Positions 7,284 to 18,520 are shown, counted from the stretch's first letter. The stretch: 33,152 bases of DNA from Azospirillum sp. TSO22-1 (GCF_003116015.1 NZ_LGQZ01000135.1:1-33152); one strand, 5' to 3'. The notes: generated by a model not told the origin, from the sequence alone. Numbers and translations: made by a program.

Positions 7284-7774
7284 GCGCGCGGGCCTCGCGC
7301 ATCCTGCTGCTGGCCGCGGTGGCGCTGTTCTTCACGCTGGTGGCGCTGGGGAACGTCACCGACTACGGCTCCAACTTCGCCTTCGTGCAGCACGTGCTGG
7401 CGATGGACACGACGTTCCGCAGCCCGGCGCTGATGTGGCGCGCCATCGAGGCGCCGGCCCTGCACCACGCCGCCTACGCCCTGATCATCGCCTGGCAGAT
7501 CATGACGGCTGCGCTGTGCTGGTGGGGCGTCTGGCGGCTGTGGCGGGTGCGCGGCTTCGAGGGGGAGATCTTCGAGCGCGAGAAGCGCGCGGGCATCGCC
7601 GGGCTGACCGCCGGTTTCCTGCTCTACGCCGCCGGCTTCATCGGCGTCGGCGGCGAGTGGTTCGCCATGTGGCAGTCGCAGACCTGGAACGGCCAGCGTT
7701 CGGCGGCGATCTTCCTGACCTTCATCGGCATCGCGCTGCTGCACCTGTGCGCGGCGGAGCGGGAGCGGGCGTAG
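7280..7774 (+). CDS. DUF2165 family small integral membrane protein
   Basis: This 164-aa protein belongs to DUF2165: it has the family segment NVTDYGSNFAFVQHVLAMDT after a first membrane helix (about 8-25). Three more hydrophobic helices follow (about 64-85, 108-130 and 142-158), giving four membrane spans in the inner membrane. The function of the family is unknown. Its ATG overlaps the TGA of the phosphatase gene by the ATGA arrangement, so both probably share one transcript. It ends 3 bp from the convergent dnaE2 stop codon with no space for a terminator. Confidence 0.85.
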   Translation: MSARASRILLLAAVALFFTLVALGNVTDYGSNFAFVQHVLAMDTTFRSPALMWRAIEAPALHHAAYALIIAWQIMTAALCWWGVWRLWRVRGFEGEIFEREKRAGIAGLTAGFLLYAAGFIGVGGEWFAMWQSQTWNGQRSAAIFLTFIGIALLHLCAAERERA

Positions 7775-7777
7775 GCC

Positions 7778-11001
<3,224 letters not shown>

Positions 11002-11002
<1 letters not shown>

Positions 11003-12633
11003 CACCCGAAGAACCCGTGCAGGAACCAGCGCGCCGCCGTGTCCGGCCGATACAGCCCTTGGCGGAACAGCCAGAAGCGTCGCCCCTCGGAATCCTCGAC
11101 GCGGTAGTAGTCGCGCGGGTCGCCGTGCTTGCGCCACCATTCCGATTCGAGGCGTTCCGGCCCGTCGGCGCGGCGCACGCGGTGGGCGACGCCGCGCCAG
11201 CGGAACATCCGCGGCGGGTCGTCGGGCACCGGGGCGACCGCCTCGATGGGTTCGGGCGGGGCGAGCAGGCGCACCGGGCGCGGCCGGTCGGCCGGCCACA
11301 GCAGCGGCATGGACTGGTTGGCCGGAACGCCCAGCGCCGGGCACCCGGTCACCGCGCGCTCCGGCAGCCAACTGGCGCGCGGCACCAGACGCAGCACGCT
11401 GCGCGGCCCCAGCCGGTTGCCCAGCCGGTCCACCAGGTCGCCGAGGCCGGAGTCGTCGCCTCCGCCGTCCAGTCCGGTCTGGATGGCGCCCAGAGGACCG
11501 ACCACCGGGGCGGCGAGTGTCATCACCTCGATGCCAAGTCCCGGTTCGATGCGCTCCAGCTTTTCGGCGAACAGGCGCATCAGCGCGGCGGGAGCGCGCA
11601 CCGGGCGGCCGGTGCCGATGATGAGCGTCTGCGGCGCATCCTCCGGGCGGCGGTCGATGCGGTGGGCCTCCAGCTCCAGCCGGCGCGCGCCCTCCTGGCT
11701 GCGCTCCAGCCTGGCGCACAGCGTGTCCAGCAGGTGGCGGACGGCGCAGGCGAGGTCGTCGGGGGTGCTGATCGGCTCGGCGAAGGCGAGGCGCGCGCTG
11801 TGCGGGACGACCGGACGGTGCGGCGACACCGGTTCGTCCAGTTGGCCGAGCGCCTGGTCGAGCCGGCGCATCGGCTCCGCCCCGAAGCGCGCGGCCAGCG
11901 TGGCGCGCGGCACGCCGTGCAGGTCGCCGATCCGGCGCAGGCCGACGGCGTCCAGGGCGGCGACGGTGTCGGACGGCAGGCGCAGCGCCGCCATGGGGAG
12001 TGGATCGAGGGCGTGGCGCTGGGCGTGTGGGGGGATGATGTGAACGCACGTGCCCCCACCCTCCCCGCGCCCTTCGGCGCGGGTCCCCTCCCTCCCCCGC
12101 TGCGCAGGGGAGGGCATTCCCCCCTCTCCTGCGCAGCGGGGGAGGGGTAGGGGGTGGGGGCAAGTGAGCGCATACCGCGCCACCGCCCACGCCGCCGCCG
12201 GCGTGTCCGCGATCGCCACCCGCAACTCGAACCCCGCGCGTCCCAGCCGCTCCACCACGTCCCGCGCCAGTTCCGACTCGCCGCCGAACAGGTGGGCGCA
12301 GCCGGTGACGTCCAGCATCAGCCCGTCGCCGTCCGCCGCCGTCCACGGCGTCCAGCGCAGCGCCCAGCCGGCGAGGCGGTCGAGCAGCGCGGCGTCCGCC
12401 GCCGGGTCGGCGTCGAAGGAGGTCAGGCCCGGCTCCACCGCGCGGGCGTCGGCCAGCGTGACGCCGGGCAGCACCCCGGCGCGCTCGGCGGCGCGGTTGG
12501 TGGCGATGACGATCAGGCGCCCGCGCTCCGCCGCCACCGCGGCGAGCGGCCGCGCCGCCGTTTCCGGCCGCCGCCGCGTCCAGGCGTCGGTGGCGAACCG
12601 CGGAAGCCAGAGCGACAGGATGCGCCGCGCCAT
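11002..12633 (-). CDS. imuB: ImuB-like Y-family polymerase (catalytically inactive mutasome subunit) with an in-frame palindromic insert
   Basis: This 543-aa protein has the Y-family fold but starts ARRILSLWLPRFATDAW, lacking the catalytic DxDxF of active polymerases, as is known for ImuB. A DVTGCAHLFGGE palm motif follows (residues about 98-112), then AVARYA. An insert of about 40 residues (about 155-195) is encoded by a palindromic element, after which the conserved PLPMAALRLP and helix-hairpin-helix LRRIGDL continue. The C terminus ends in the family's DYYRVED...LYRPDTAARWFLHGFFG segment. ImuB bridges the beta clamp and DnaE2. Two starts are possible: ATG 12645 has GGAG directly abutting it, while ATG 12633 has GGAG and GGGGGA at better spacing, so I chose 12633. 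imuA, usually upstream, is absent: the next gene is divergent. Confidence 0.92.
12051..12162. repeat. Palindromic element copy B, rearranged form, in frame inside imuB
   Basis: 112 bp. Outer arms TGCCCCCACC (12051-12060) and GGTGGGGGCA (12153-12162) pair perfectly. Inside are a 7-bp hairpin CCGCGCC-CTTC-GGCGCGG (12065-12082) and a stem formed by CTGCGCAGG-type arms (around 12100-12110 and 12128-12137). The modules are those of copies A and C (GGGGGAGGGAGGG..ACCCGCG..GGGAGGGTGGGGGC on one strand), but ordered inside-out. The imuB frame stays open across it. Membership in the same family is inferred from the shared modules. Confidence 0.65.
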
Positions 12634-12654
12634 GCCGTCCCCCATCTCCAATTC

Positions 12655-12675
12655 GAACAAATCAAGAACATCATA
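12655..12675 (-). promoter_or_regulatory. LexA (SOS) box GTTC-N7-GTTC and -10-like element of the imuB-dnaE2 operon
   Basis: On the minus strand, GTTC (12669-12666), seven bases and GTTC (12658-12655) form the exact alphaproteobacterial LexA consensus. A TATGAT, a near-perfect -10 hexamer, lies directly upstream (12675-12670), so transcription would begin within the box and LexA would block it. The box ends 10 bases before the ATG at 12645 and 22 before the one at 12633. No good -35 hexamer is visible. The plus-strand lipoprotein gene starts 112 bp away on the other side; the rest of the gap shows no clear signal. Confidence 0.85.
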
Positions 12676-12780
12676 GAATCGGAAATGGTGCCTTGTGGAG
12701 TCCGAAGCGTCGGCCTTGCCGTGGACGTGCCTCGAAAGGGGGCGCTTGTTCCGGGCGGTCCGGGGGACGACATTGTTGTC

Positions 12781-13230
12781 ATGAAACGCACCGCGACCAC
12801 GGCCGTCCTGGTGCTCGGGCTCGCCGCCTGCGCGGGCACCGAGGTGCGGGACGAGACGCCGGGACTGGCCCGCGGGGAGATCCCCAAGGCCGTCCAAACC
12901 CAGACCTATGTCCCCGGCGGCAGCGGCTCCGCCCGCAGCGCCGAGCGCGCGGAGCCGACAGCTCCCGCCCAACGCCCGGAGACTCCGCCGCCGCGCCGCC
13001 GCGGCAGTTCCAGCCCGCCGCCCGCCGGCCTCTACAGCGGGGTGCCGGTGACGCCGCAGCCGGGCACGTCCACCGACCGCGCGGTCTCCGACCTCAAGCG
13101 CGATCAGGCGCGCTCCGACCTCGACCGCCTGAACAACTTCCCCACCCCGATGACGCCCGAGCCCTGGCGCCAGCGCGAGATCATGAACCAGCAGCTGGAA
13201 CTGGACCGGCAGGAATTGATGCGGCGCTGA
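12781..13230 (+). CDS. Hypothetical lipoprotein, Pro-rich
   Basis: The 149-aa product begins with a lipoprotein signal peptide: KR, a hydrophobic stretch, and the lipobox LAAC with C18 as the acylated Cys. The mature part is low complexity (Pro/Ser/Arg/Gly, residues 45-100), followed by a polar helical C terminus (DLKRDQARSDLDRLNNF, then RQREIMNQQLELDRQELMRR). No known domain is recognised. It is probably anchored in the envelope. The ATG at 12781 is supported by the lipobox, although the upstream GGGGGAC is about 13 bases away. It diverges from imuB. Confidence 0.72.
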   Translation: MKRTATTAVLVLGLAACAGTEVRDETPGLARGEIPKAVQTQTYVPGGSGSARSAERAEPTAPAQRPETPPPRRRGSSSPPPAGLYSGVPVTPQPGTSTDRAVSDLKRDQARSDLDRLNNFPTPMTPEPWRQREIMNQQLELDRQELMRR

Positions 13231-13289
13231 CGCCTCGGCTATACCGGCGGAACGGGGATGCCGTCGGGGGAATGGGCCGGGGAATGGAG

Positions 13290-13853
13290 ATGAGCGGGCG
13301 ACTCGCGGCCGTGGCCGCAATCATGGTTCTGCTGGCGGCGCTGCCGGCCGAGGCGCGCACCGTGCTGACCGGCGGGGCGTTCGGGCAGGGCCTGCTCGGG
13401 CCGGCCGGCGTGCTGGCGCACCTGCTGGGACTGCTGGCCATCGGGTTGTGGGCCGGGCAGAGCGGCGGCCCGGCGGTGTGGCAGCTGCCGGCCGCGGCGC
13501 TCACCGCGGCGCTGGCCGCCGGGATGGCGGCGCGCTTCGGCGTGCGGCTGCCCTTCGCCGGAGAAGGGCTGGCCGCCTCGCTGGTGCTGTTGGGCGCCCT
13601 GGTCGCGATGGGGCTGCGGGCGCCGCTGGTGGTGGCGATCCTCGCCGTGGCCGCGGCGGCGGTGTTCCACGGCTATGTCCAGGCCGGGCCGCCGCTGTTC
13701 TGGGCGGGCTTCGCGGCGTCGGTGCTGCTGCTCACCTCGGCCGGGGTCGGGCTGGTGGCGGTGCTGGGGCAGGCGGCATCGCCGCGCGCCATGCAGATGT
13801 GTGGCGGTGCGGTAGCACTCGCCGGCGTTCTCGACCTGCTGGGCGTTCTTTAG
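13290..13853 (+). CDS. HupE/UreJ-like membrane protein with degenerate metal motif
   Basis: The 187-aa product has a cleavable-looking signal (AAIMVLLAALPAEA) and about five to six hydrophobic helices. The pattern LLGPAGVLAHLLGLLAIGLWAGQ followed by a WQLPAAALTAALAAG helix matches HupE/UreJ, known or predicted nickel/cobalt permeases. In the family, this first loop normally reads HPLxGxDHLLAM; here the first His and the Asp are replaced and only one His remains (AHLLG). A later FHGY segment keeps one His. It may therefore be a non-transporting relative. Three in-frame ATGs exist (13272, 13284, 13290); only 13290 has a well-spaced GGGGA. No hydrogenase or urease gene is nearby. Confidence 0.68.
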   Translation: MSGRLAAVAAIMVLLAALPAEARTVLTGGAFGQGLLGPAGVLAHLLGLLAIGLWAGQSGGPAVWQLPAAALTAALAAGMAARFGVRLPFAGEGLAASLVLLGALVAMGLRAPLVVAILAVAAAAVFHGYVQAGPPLFWAGFAASVLLLTSAGVGLVAVLGQAASPRAMQMCGGAVALAGVLDLLGVL

Positions 13854-13951
13854 GCCGGCCACGCCTTGAAAAAAGCGCGTTGCAGGTATTCTTTTACACC
13901 AGTTTCCCAGCACGACGCCCGAACCCGACTGCCTAAGCGAGGATCCCTCCG

Positions 13952-15040
13952 GTGCAGCGCGCAACCGCACATCCGTTCCGCCGATTGTTCGATCGCGAAG
14001 CATCGCGGCGCCGGGTGCTGGCGGGCATGGCGGGGATGGCCCTGATACCGTGGGCCGGGGGCCTGAAAGCGCAGGACCTCAGCTACTTCCGCATCGCCAC
14101 CGGCACCACCGGCGGCACCTACTTTCCCATCGGCGGGCTGATCGCCAACGCCATCTCCAACCCGCCGGGCTCGCGCCCCTGCGACAAGGGCGGCAGCTGC
14201 GGCGTGCCGGGGCTGATCGCGGTGGCGCAGGCGACCCTCGGCTCGGTGGAGAACGTCGATCTGCTGCGCGCCGGCAACGTCGAGGCCGGCATGGCGCAGG
14301 CCGACGTCGCCTACTGGGCCTACACCGGCACCGGCAGCTACGCCGGCAAGCCGCCGTTCGGCGAGCTGCGCACCATCGGCACGCTCTTCGCCGAGGCGCT
14401 GCACATCGCCGTGCGCGCCGACGGCGGCATCCAGGCCGTCCCCGACCTGAAGAACAAGGTGGTGTCGGTCGGCGAGGAGGGCTCCGGCACGCTGGTCGAC
14501 GTGCGCTTGGTGCTGGAGGCCTACGGCCTGTCCGAGGAGGACCTGCAGCCGCGCTACCTGAAGCCCGGCACCGCCGCCGACCGGCTGGCGCGCGGCGAGG
14601 TGGACGCTTTCTCCATCGTCGGCGGCGCGCCGGTGTCGGCGGTCGCCGACGTGGCCGGGCGGCTGCCGGTGCGCCTGCTGCCCATCGACGGCCCGGTGGC
14701 CGAGCGGCTGCGCGGGACGCACCGCTTCTTCGGCGAGACGGTGCTTCCCGCCGACACCTACCCCGGCGTGCCGGCGGTCACCACGCTGAGCGTCGGCGCC
14801 GAGCTGCTGGTGCGCGCCGAGGCCAGCGAGGAGCGGATCTACACCGTCACCCGCGCGCTGTGGCACGAGAACACCCGCCGCCTGCTCGCCGACGGCCACC
14901 CGAAGGGGCGCAGCATCGACCGCGCCCACGCGGTGGCCGCCGTCGCCGTGCCGCTGCACCCCGGCGCCGAGCGCTACTACCGCGAGGCCGGTCTGGTCGG
15001 CGACGCCGCCAAGGAAGCCGGCGCCGAGTCCAAACCATAA
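13952..15040 (+). CDS. TAXI family TRAP transporter solute-binding protein
   Basis: The 362-aa protein carries the TAXI signature segments: RIATGTTGGTYFPIGG right after the signal, GNVEAGMAQADVAYWA, and LKNKVVSVGEEGSGT. The signal peptide is Tat-like: S-R-R-R before a hydrophobic core, with likely cleavage after LKA. It would be periplasmic. Ligands of the family include glutamate and other carboxylates; this one is not predictable. The start is GTG at 13952 with GAGGA eight bases upstream. No TRAP membrane subunit is adjacent, so the protein is an orphan in this window. The palindromic element C begins 4 bases after the stop and may serve as its terminator. Confidence 0.9.
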   Translation: MQRATAHPFRRLFDREASRRRVLAGMAGMALIPWAGGLKAQDLSYFRIATGTTGGTYFPIGGLIANAISNPPGSRPCDKGGSCGVPGLIAVAQATLGSVENVDLLRAGNVEAGMAQADVAYWAYTGTGSYAGKPPFGELRTIGTLFAEALHIAVRADGGIQAVPDLKNKVVSVGEEGSGTLVDVRLVLEAYGLSEEDLQPRYLKPGTAADRLARGEVDAFSIVGGAPVSAVADVAGRLPVRLLPIDGPVAERLRGTHRFFGETVLPADTYPGVPAVTTLSVGAELLVRAEASEERIYTVTRALWHENTRRLLADGHPKGRSIDRAHAVAAVAVPLHPGAERYYREAGLVGDAAKEAGAESKP

Positions 15041-15043
15041 ACA

Positions 15044-15162
15044 CCCTCCCTCGCCCCCGGCGGGGGAGGGAGGGACCCGCGCAGCGGGAGGGTGGGGGCT
15101 ACGGCCTCTCGGGACAGCCGTTGCCCCCACCCTGACCCTCCCCCGGCGGGGCCGGGGGAGGG
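15044..15162. repeat. Palindromic element copy C, intergenic
   Basis: 119 bp between the TAXI gene and the S9 peptidase gene, filling almost all of the gap. The 3' hairpin is a perfect 12-bp stem (15136-15147 / 15151-15162, loop GGG), the 5' hairpin is a longer stem with a small bulge (from 15044), and GTGGGGGC/GCCCCCAC arms pair in the middle. It shares 43 of 44 bases (15062-15105) with copy A in dnaE2. It ends 7 bases before the AAGGAG ribosome site of the next gene and could act as terminator of the TAXI gene. Confidence 0.82.
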
Positions 15163-15182
15163 GAACGACGAAGGAGTTTCCC

Positions 15183-17105
15183 ATGCCCGTCATCGCCCCC
15201 TACGGCACCTGGACGTCCCCCGTCACGGCGCGCAGCCTCGTCGATGCCGGCGTCGGCCTGCGTGCGCCCTGGCGCCGCGACGGCGCCGTGCACTGGCTGG
15301 AGAGCCGCGCCACCGAGGGCGGACGGACGGTGCCGGTGCGCCGCAACGCCGACGGCACCGCCACCGACCTGCTGCCCGCCCCCTGGGACGTGCGCGGCCG
15401 GGTGCACGAGTACGGCGGCGGCGACGCGCTGGCGCTGGCCGAGGGGCTGGTGTTCTGCCACGGCGCCGACCAGGCGGTGTATCTGGCGGCTCCCGGCGCC
15501 GAGCCGGTGGCGCTGACCCCGCCGGGCCGCGACCGCTTCGCCGACTTCGCCCATGACCGGGAGCGCCGCCGGCTGATCGCCGTGCGCGAGCGCCACCCGG
15601 AACAAGGCCACGCCGAGCCGGAGAACGCGCTGGTCGCCATTCCGCTGGGCGGCGGCGAGCCGGTGCCGCTGGTGGGCGGCGCCGACTTCTACGCGTCGCC
15701 CCGGCTGTCGCCGGATGGCACGCGGCTGGCGTGGCTGAGCTGGGACCACCCCAACATGCCCTGGGACGGCACCACGCTGTGGGTCGCCGGGTTGGGCGCC
15801 GACGGCACGCCGGGCACGCCGGTGCGCGTGGCCGGCGGGCCGGACGAGGCCATCGTGCAGCCGGTGTGGCTGCCGGACGGGCGGCTGGTCTACGTCTCCG
15901 ACCAGGGCGACTGGTGGAACCTCTGGCTCTGGGACGGCGCCGCCGGCCGCCCGGTGCTGCCGATGCCGGCCGAGTTCGCCCGGCCGCTCTGGGTGTTCGG
16001 CAACCGCGAGGTGGCGGCGGTGGACGCCCGCACGCTGGCCTGCGCCTTCACGCGGGACGGGTTGTGGTCGCTGGGCTTGGTGGACGTCGAGGCCGGGACG
16101 ATCGACCGGCTGGACCTGCCCTTCACCGACGTCGGCGAGCTGTTCGTCGACGGCCGCACCGTCACCTTCCTGGCCGCCGCGCCGGATCTGCCCGGCTCGG
16201 TGGTCACCCTCGACCTCGACAGCCGGCGCTGGGAGGTGGTCAAGCGCTCGACCGCCACCGCGCCCGATCCCGGCTGCGTCTCAGCGGCGCGGCCGATCCG
16301 TTTCCCGACCGACGGGGGGGAGGCGCACGCCTTCTATTACCCGCCGGCCAACGCCGGCTTCCAGGCGCCCGAGGGTGAGCGGCCGCCGCTGATCGTCAAG
16401 AGCCACGGCGGCCCGACCGCCGCCGCCAGCGCCGCCTGGAGCCCGAAGATCCAGTACTGGACCAGCCGCGGCTTCGCCGTGGTGGACGTCAACTACAGGG
16501 GCTCCACCGGCTACGGGCGTGCCTACCGCGACGCGCTGAAGGGGCGGTGGGGGATCGCCGACGTCGCCGACTGCGTGGCGGCGGCGCAGTGCTTGGCGGA
16601 CCAGGGGCTGGCCGACCCGCGGCGGCTGATCATCACCGGCGGCAGCGCCGGCGGCTACACCGTGCTGTGCGCCGTCACCTTCCACCAGGGCTTCCGTGCT
16701 GGGGCGAGCTATTACGGCATCAGCGACCTGGAGGCGCTGGCCGCCGACACCCACAAGTTCGAGGCGCGCTACCTGGACAGCCTCGTCGGTCCGTATCCCG
16801 AACGCAAGGACGTCTACGTCGCGCGCTCGCCGATCCACTTCGTGGACCGGCTGTCGGTGCCCATGGTGTTCTTCCAGGGACTGGAGGACAAGGTGGTGCC
16901 CCCGGCCCAGGCCGAGCGCATGGTCGAGGCGATCGACGCCAAGGGCCTGCCCGTCGCGTACGTGCCCTTCGAGGGAGAGCGGCACGGCTTCCGCAAGGCG
17001 GAGAGCATCGTGACCGCGCTGGAGGGGGAACTGTACTTCTACGGCCGGGTCTTCGGCTTCACCCCGGCGGGGGAGCCGCAGGCGATCCCGATCCGGAACC
17101 TGTAG
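15183..17105 (+). CDS. S9 family (prolyl oligopeptidase-type) peptidase
   Basis: This 640-aa serine peptidase has a beta-propeller region (about 60-380, with repeated LSPDGTRLAWLSWD-like blades) and a C-terminal alpha/beta hydrolase domain. The catalytic triad is visible: S488 in GGSAGGY, D569 in LEDKVVPP, and H601 in GERHGF. It resembles the dipeptidyl aminopeptidase/acylaminoacyl-peptidase branch, which removes N-terminal residues or acyl-amino acids from oligopeptides. No signal peptide is seen, so it is likely cytoplasmic. The start ATG has AAGGAG eight bases upstream. Four bases separate its stop from the convergent small gene. Confidence 0.93.
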   Translation: MPVIAPYGTWTSPVTARSLVDAGVGLRAPWRRDGAVHWLESRATEGGRTVPVRRNADGTATDLLPAPWDVRGRVHEYGGGDALALAEGLVFCHGADQAVYLAAPGAEPVALTPPGRDRFADFAHDRERRRLIAVRERHPEQGHAEPENALVAIPLGGGEPVPLVGGADFYASPRLSPDGTRLAWLSWDHPNMPWDGTTLWVAGLGADGTPGTPVRVAGGPDEAIVQPVWLPDGRLVYVSDQGDWWNLWLWDGAAGRPVLPMPAEFARPLWVFGNREVAAVDARTLACAFTRDGLWSLGLVDVEAGTIDRLDLPFTDVGELFVDGRTVTFLAAAPDLPGSVVTLDLDSRRWEVVKRSTATAPDPGCVSAARPIRFPTDGGEAHAFYYPPANAGFQAPEGERPPLIVKSHGGPTAAASAAWSPKIQYWTSRGFAVVDVNYRGSTGYGRAYRDALKGRWGIADVADCVAAAQCLADQGLADPRRLIITGGSAGGYTVLCAVTFHQGFRAGASYYGISDLEALAADTHKFEARYLDSLVGPYPERKDVYVARSPIHFVDRLSVPMVFFQGLEDKVVPPAQAERMVEAIDAKGLPVAYVPFEGERHGFRKAESIVTALEGELYFYGRVFGFTPAGEPQAIPIRNL

Positions 17106-17109
17106 GGGC

Positions 17110-17355
17110 TCACCCCACCAGTTCGCACGGCACCCGGCGCGGCGCCACCGGGCGGGCGCCGGTCAGGCCGGAGCGCAGCAGGTCCAGGTAGGCCGCGCCC
17201 CATTCCATCGCCTCGGCCCGCTGCCCCGGGGCGACGGCGTGCGAGGCATGGAAGATCGCCTCCAGGCAGGCGCCCTCGTCCGTCAGATCCACCCCGGCGG
17301 CGTCGAGGTGGCGCTTCACCAGCAGCGACATCGGTCGTTGAGCCGTCTGTGCCAT
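17110..17355 (-). CDS. Small hypothetical protein, 81 aa
   Basis: I do not recognise this 81-aa soluble protein. It has an N-terminal amphipathic stretch (MSLLVKRHLDAAGVDLTDEGACLEA from about residue 9), a middle helix and a basic Pro-rich end (RPVAPRRVPCELVG). The ATG at 17355 has a strong GGAGGA eight bases upstream, which I preferred to the in-frame ATG 27 bases earlier. It converges on the S9 peptidase gene. Confidence 0.6.
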   Translation of the reverse strand: MAQTAQRPMSLLVKRHLDAAGVDLTDEGACLEAIFHASHAVAPGQRAEAMEWGAAYLDLLRSGLTGARPVAPRRVPCELVG

Positions 17356-17762
17356 CGCAGGATCCTCCGTGCAGCCCGTCATCCTGCGGCGACGCTAGCG
17401 CTGCCGTCGCCGGCGGGTCAATGCAGGGAAACAGTATAGGTCATGAATAAAAGCCTCTCCCTCCCAACCCTGTCCGGTCATAGACCGCCTATGACCTCAT
17501 GTTGGGGTGCAAAGCCCGGCCCTGGTGGAGGCGGTGTAGGGCTCTGGTGATAGGACATCTGCCGATCATCGCCTGTTAACCATTTCAAAGCGTTGGTCGT
17601 AGGGCTATTTCCGGTCTAAATGCTACCAATTGGGAATTTTTATTGCTGCGATTTCTGATTATTGTCTGCCTCAGACGAGGAGGCCGACCCCAAACGTCGG
17701 CATCGGATCGGCGGAGCGCCCGGCGCAGCCGCTGTAAACCCAACAAAGGCAGACAGACGACT
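17356..17762. other. 407-bp intergenic region between divergent genes, relatively AT-rich
   Basis: This is the longest gap between genes here and less GC-rich than its surroundings. It holds a GGTCATAG-N5-CTATGACC dyad and a related half-site (listed separately), a TTAACCAT octamer at 17576-17583 that fits a known CtrA half-motif, and a short T-rich stretch near 17635. A GAGGAGG at about 17678-17684 is not followed by a usable reading frame. I see no coding potential in it, so it is probably the control region and leader of the response-regulator gene. Confidence 0.5.
17436..17496. promoter_or_regulatory. Candidate operator with GGTCAT half-sites
   Basis: GGTCATAG (17476-17483) and CTATGACC (17489-17496) form a perfect 8-bp dyad with a 5-base spacer. 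A third copy, ATAGGTCAT, occurs at 17436-17444, about 40 bp upstream. Three copies of one half-site in a gap suggest a binding site for a dimeric regulator, perhaps for autoregulation of the response regulator downstream. The regulator is unknown. Confidence 0.45.
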
Positions 17763-18431
17763 ATGGATACTGTGAACGTTTTTCTCACCGACACCAACAA
17801 GCTCTTCCGCGAGGGCATGAAGCGGTTGTTCGACAGTTCACTGTTCACGGTCGTCGGCGAGGCCGGCAGCGTGCAGGAAGCGGCGACGGCGTTGGCGGAC
17901 GCACCCATCCATCCGGACCTCGTCCTGATCGATCCCACCGGCGGTGCCGAGGACCTGGAGAGGGTGAAGGCGCTGCGCGCCGAGCATCCGCAACTCCGCA
18001 TCGTCATCCTGACCGGCGCGCTGGACACGCGTCTGCTCTCCGCCTCGCTGAGCGCTGGGGCGGACGGCTACCTGATGAAGGACATCGCCTGCGAGGCGCT
18101 GATGCAGTCGCTGCGCCTGGTGATGATGGGCGAGAAGGTGTTCCCGACGCACCTTGCGGCGCTGCTGGTGTCCGGCCGGGCCGAGGACATGGGCGCCGAG
18201 GTGCCGACCCGCCGCAAGGGCCTGTCGCAGCGCGAGGTGCAGATCCTGCACTGCCTGCTGAACGGCAACTCCAACAAGATGATCGCCAACCACCTGAAAA
18301 TCACCGAGGCGACCGTGAAGGTCCACCTCAAGAGCCTGCTGCGCAAGATCAACGCCTCCAACCGCACGCAGGCTGCCATCTGGGCGATGAACAACGGCAT
18401 GGGCGAAAGCTCGGCCGCCGCCGTGAACTGA
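17763..18431 (+). CDS. NarL/FixJ-type response regulator (LuxR-like HTH)
   Basis: This 222-aa regulator has a receiver domain (about 5-120) with phosphoacceptor D57 (LVLIDPTGG), acidic residue D10, T84 and K106, and a LuxR-type helix-turn-helix (about 152-212; LSQREVQILHCLLNG...TEATVKVHLKSLLRKI). All receiver residues needed for phosphorylation are present. It resembles UhpA/FlcA-type regulators of Azospirillum, which control flocculation and surface traits, but I cannot assign it with confidence. No kinase is in the same operon; the minus-strand histidine kinase at 18927-21176 is a candidate partner by proximity only. The start ATG at 17763 follows AAAGG. A strong terminator follows at 18521-18556. 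Confidence 0.88.
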   Translation: MDTVNVFLTDTNKLFREGMKRLFDSSLFTVVGEAGSVQEAATALADAPIHPDLVLIDPTGGAEDLERVKALRAEHPQLRIVILTGALDTRLLSASLSAGADGYLMKDIACEALMQSLRLVMMGEKVFPTHLAALLVSGRAEDMGAEVPTRRKGLSQREVQILHCLLNGNSNKMIANHLKITEATVKVHLKSLLRKINASNRTQAAIWAMNNGMGESSAAAVN

Positions 18432-18520
18432 TGGCGTGAACTGATGCCTTGACCTGATCTCCGGGGCACAGCCGCCTTTCTCCGGGCAGCCATTTCTTGG
18501 TGCGTTCCTCCCTGAAACTC

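Noticed and set aside
11003..12346. N-terminal extension of dnaE2 (open frame continues upstream to 12346)
   Set aside because: The extra residues are an out-of-frame translation of imuB; the family start MIRYAELQ is at 11002, coupled to the imuB stop.
12634..13320. N-terminal extension of imuB upstream of 12645
   Set aside because: It would run through the LexA box and antisense to the lipoprotein gene, and shows no family similarity.
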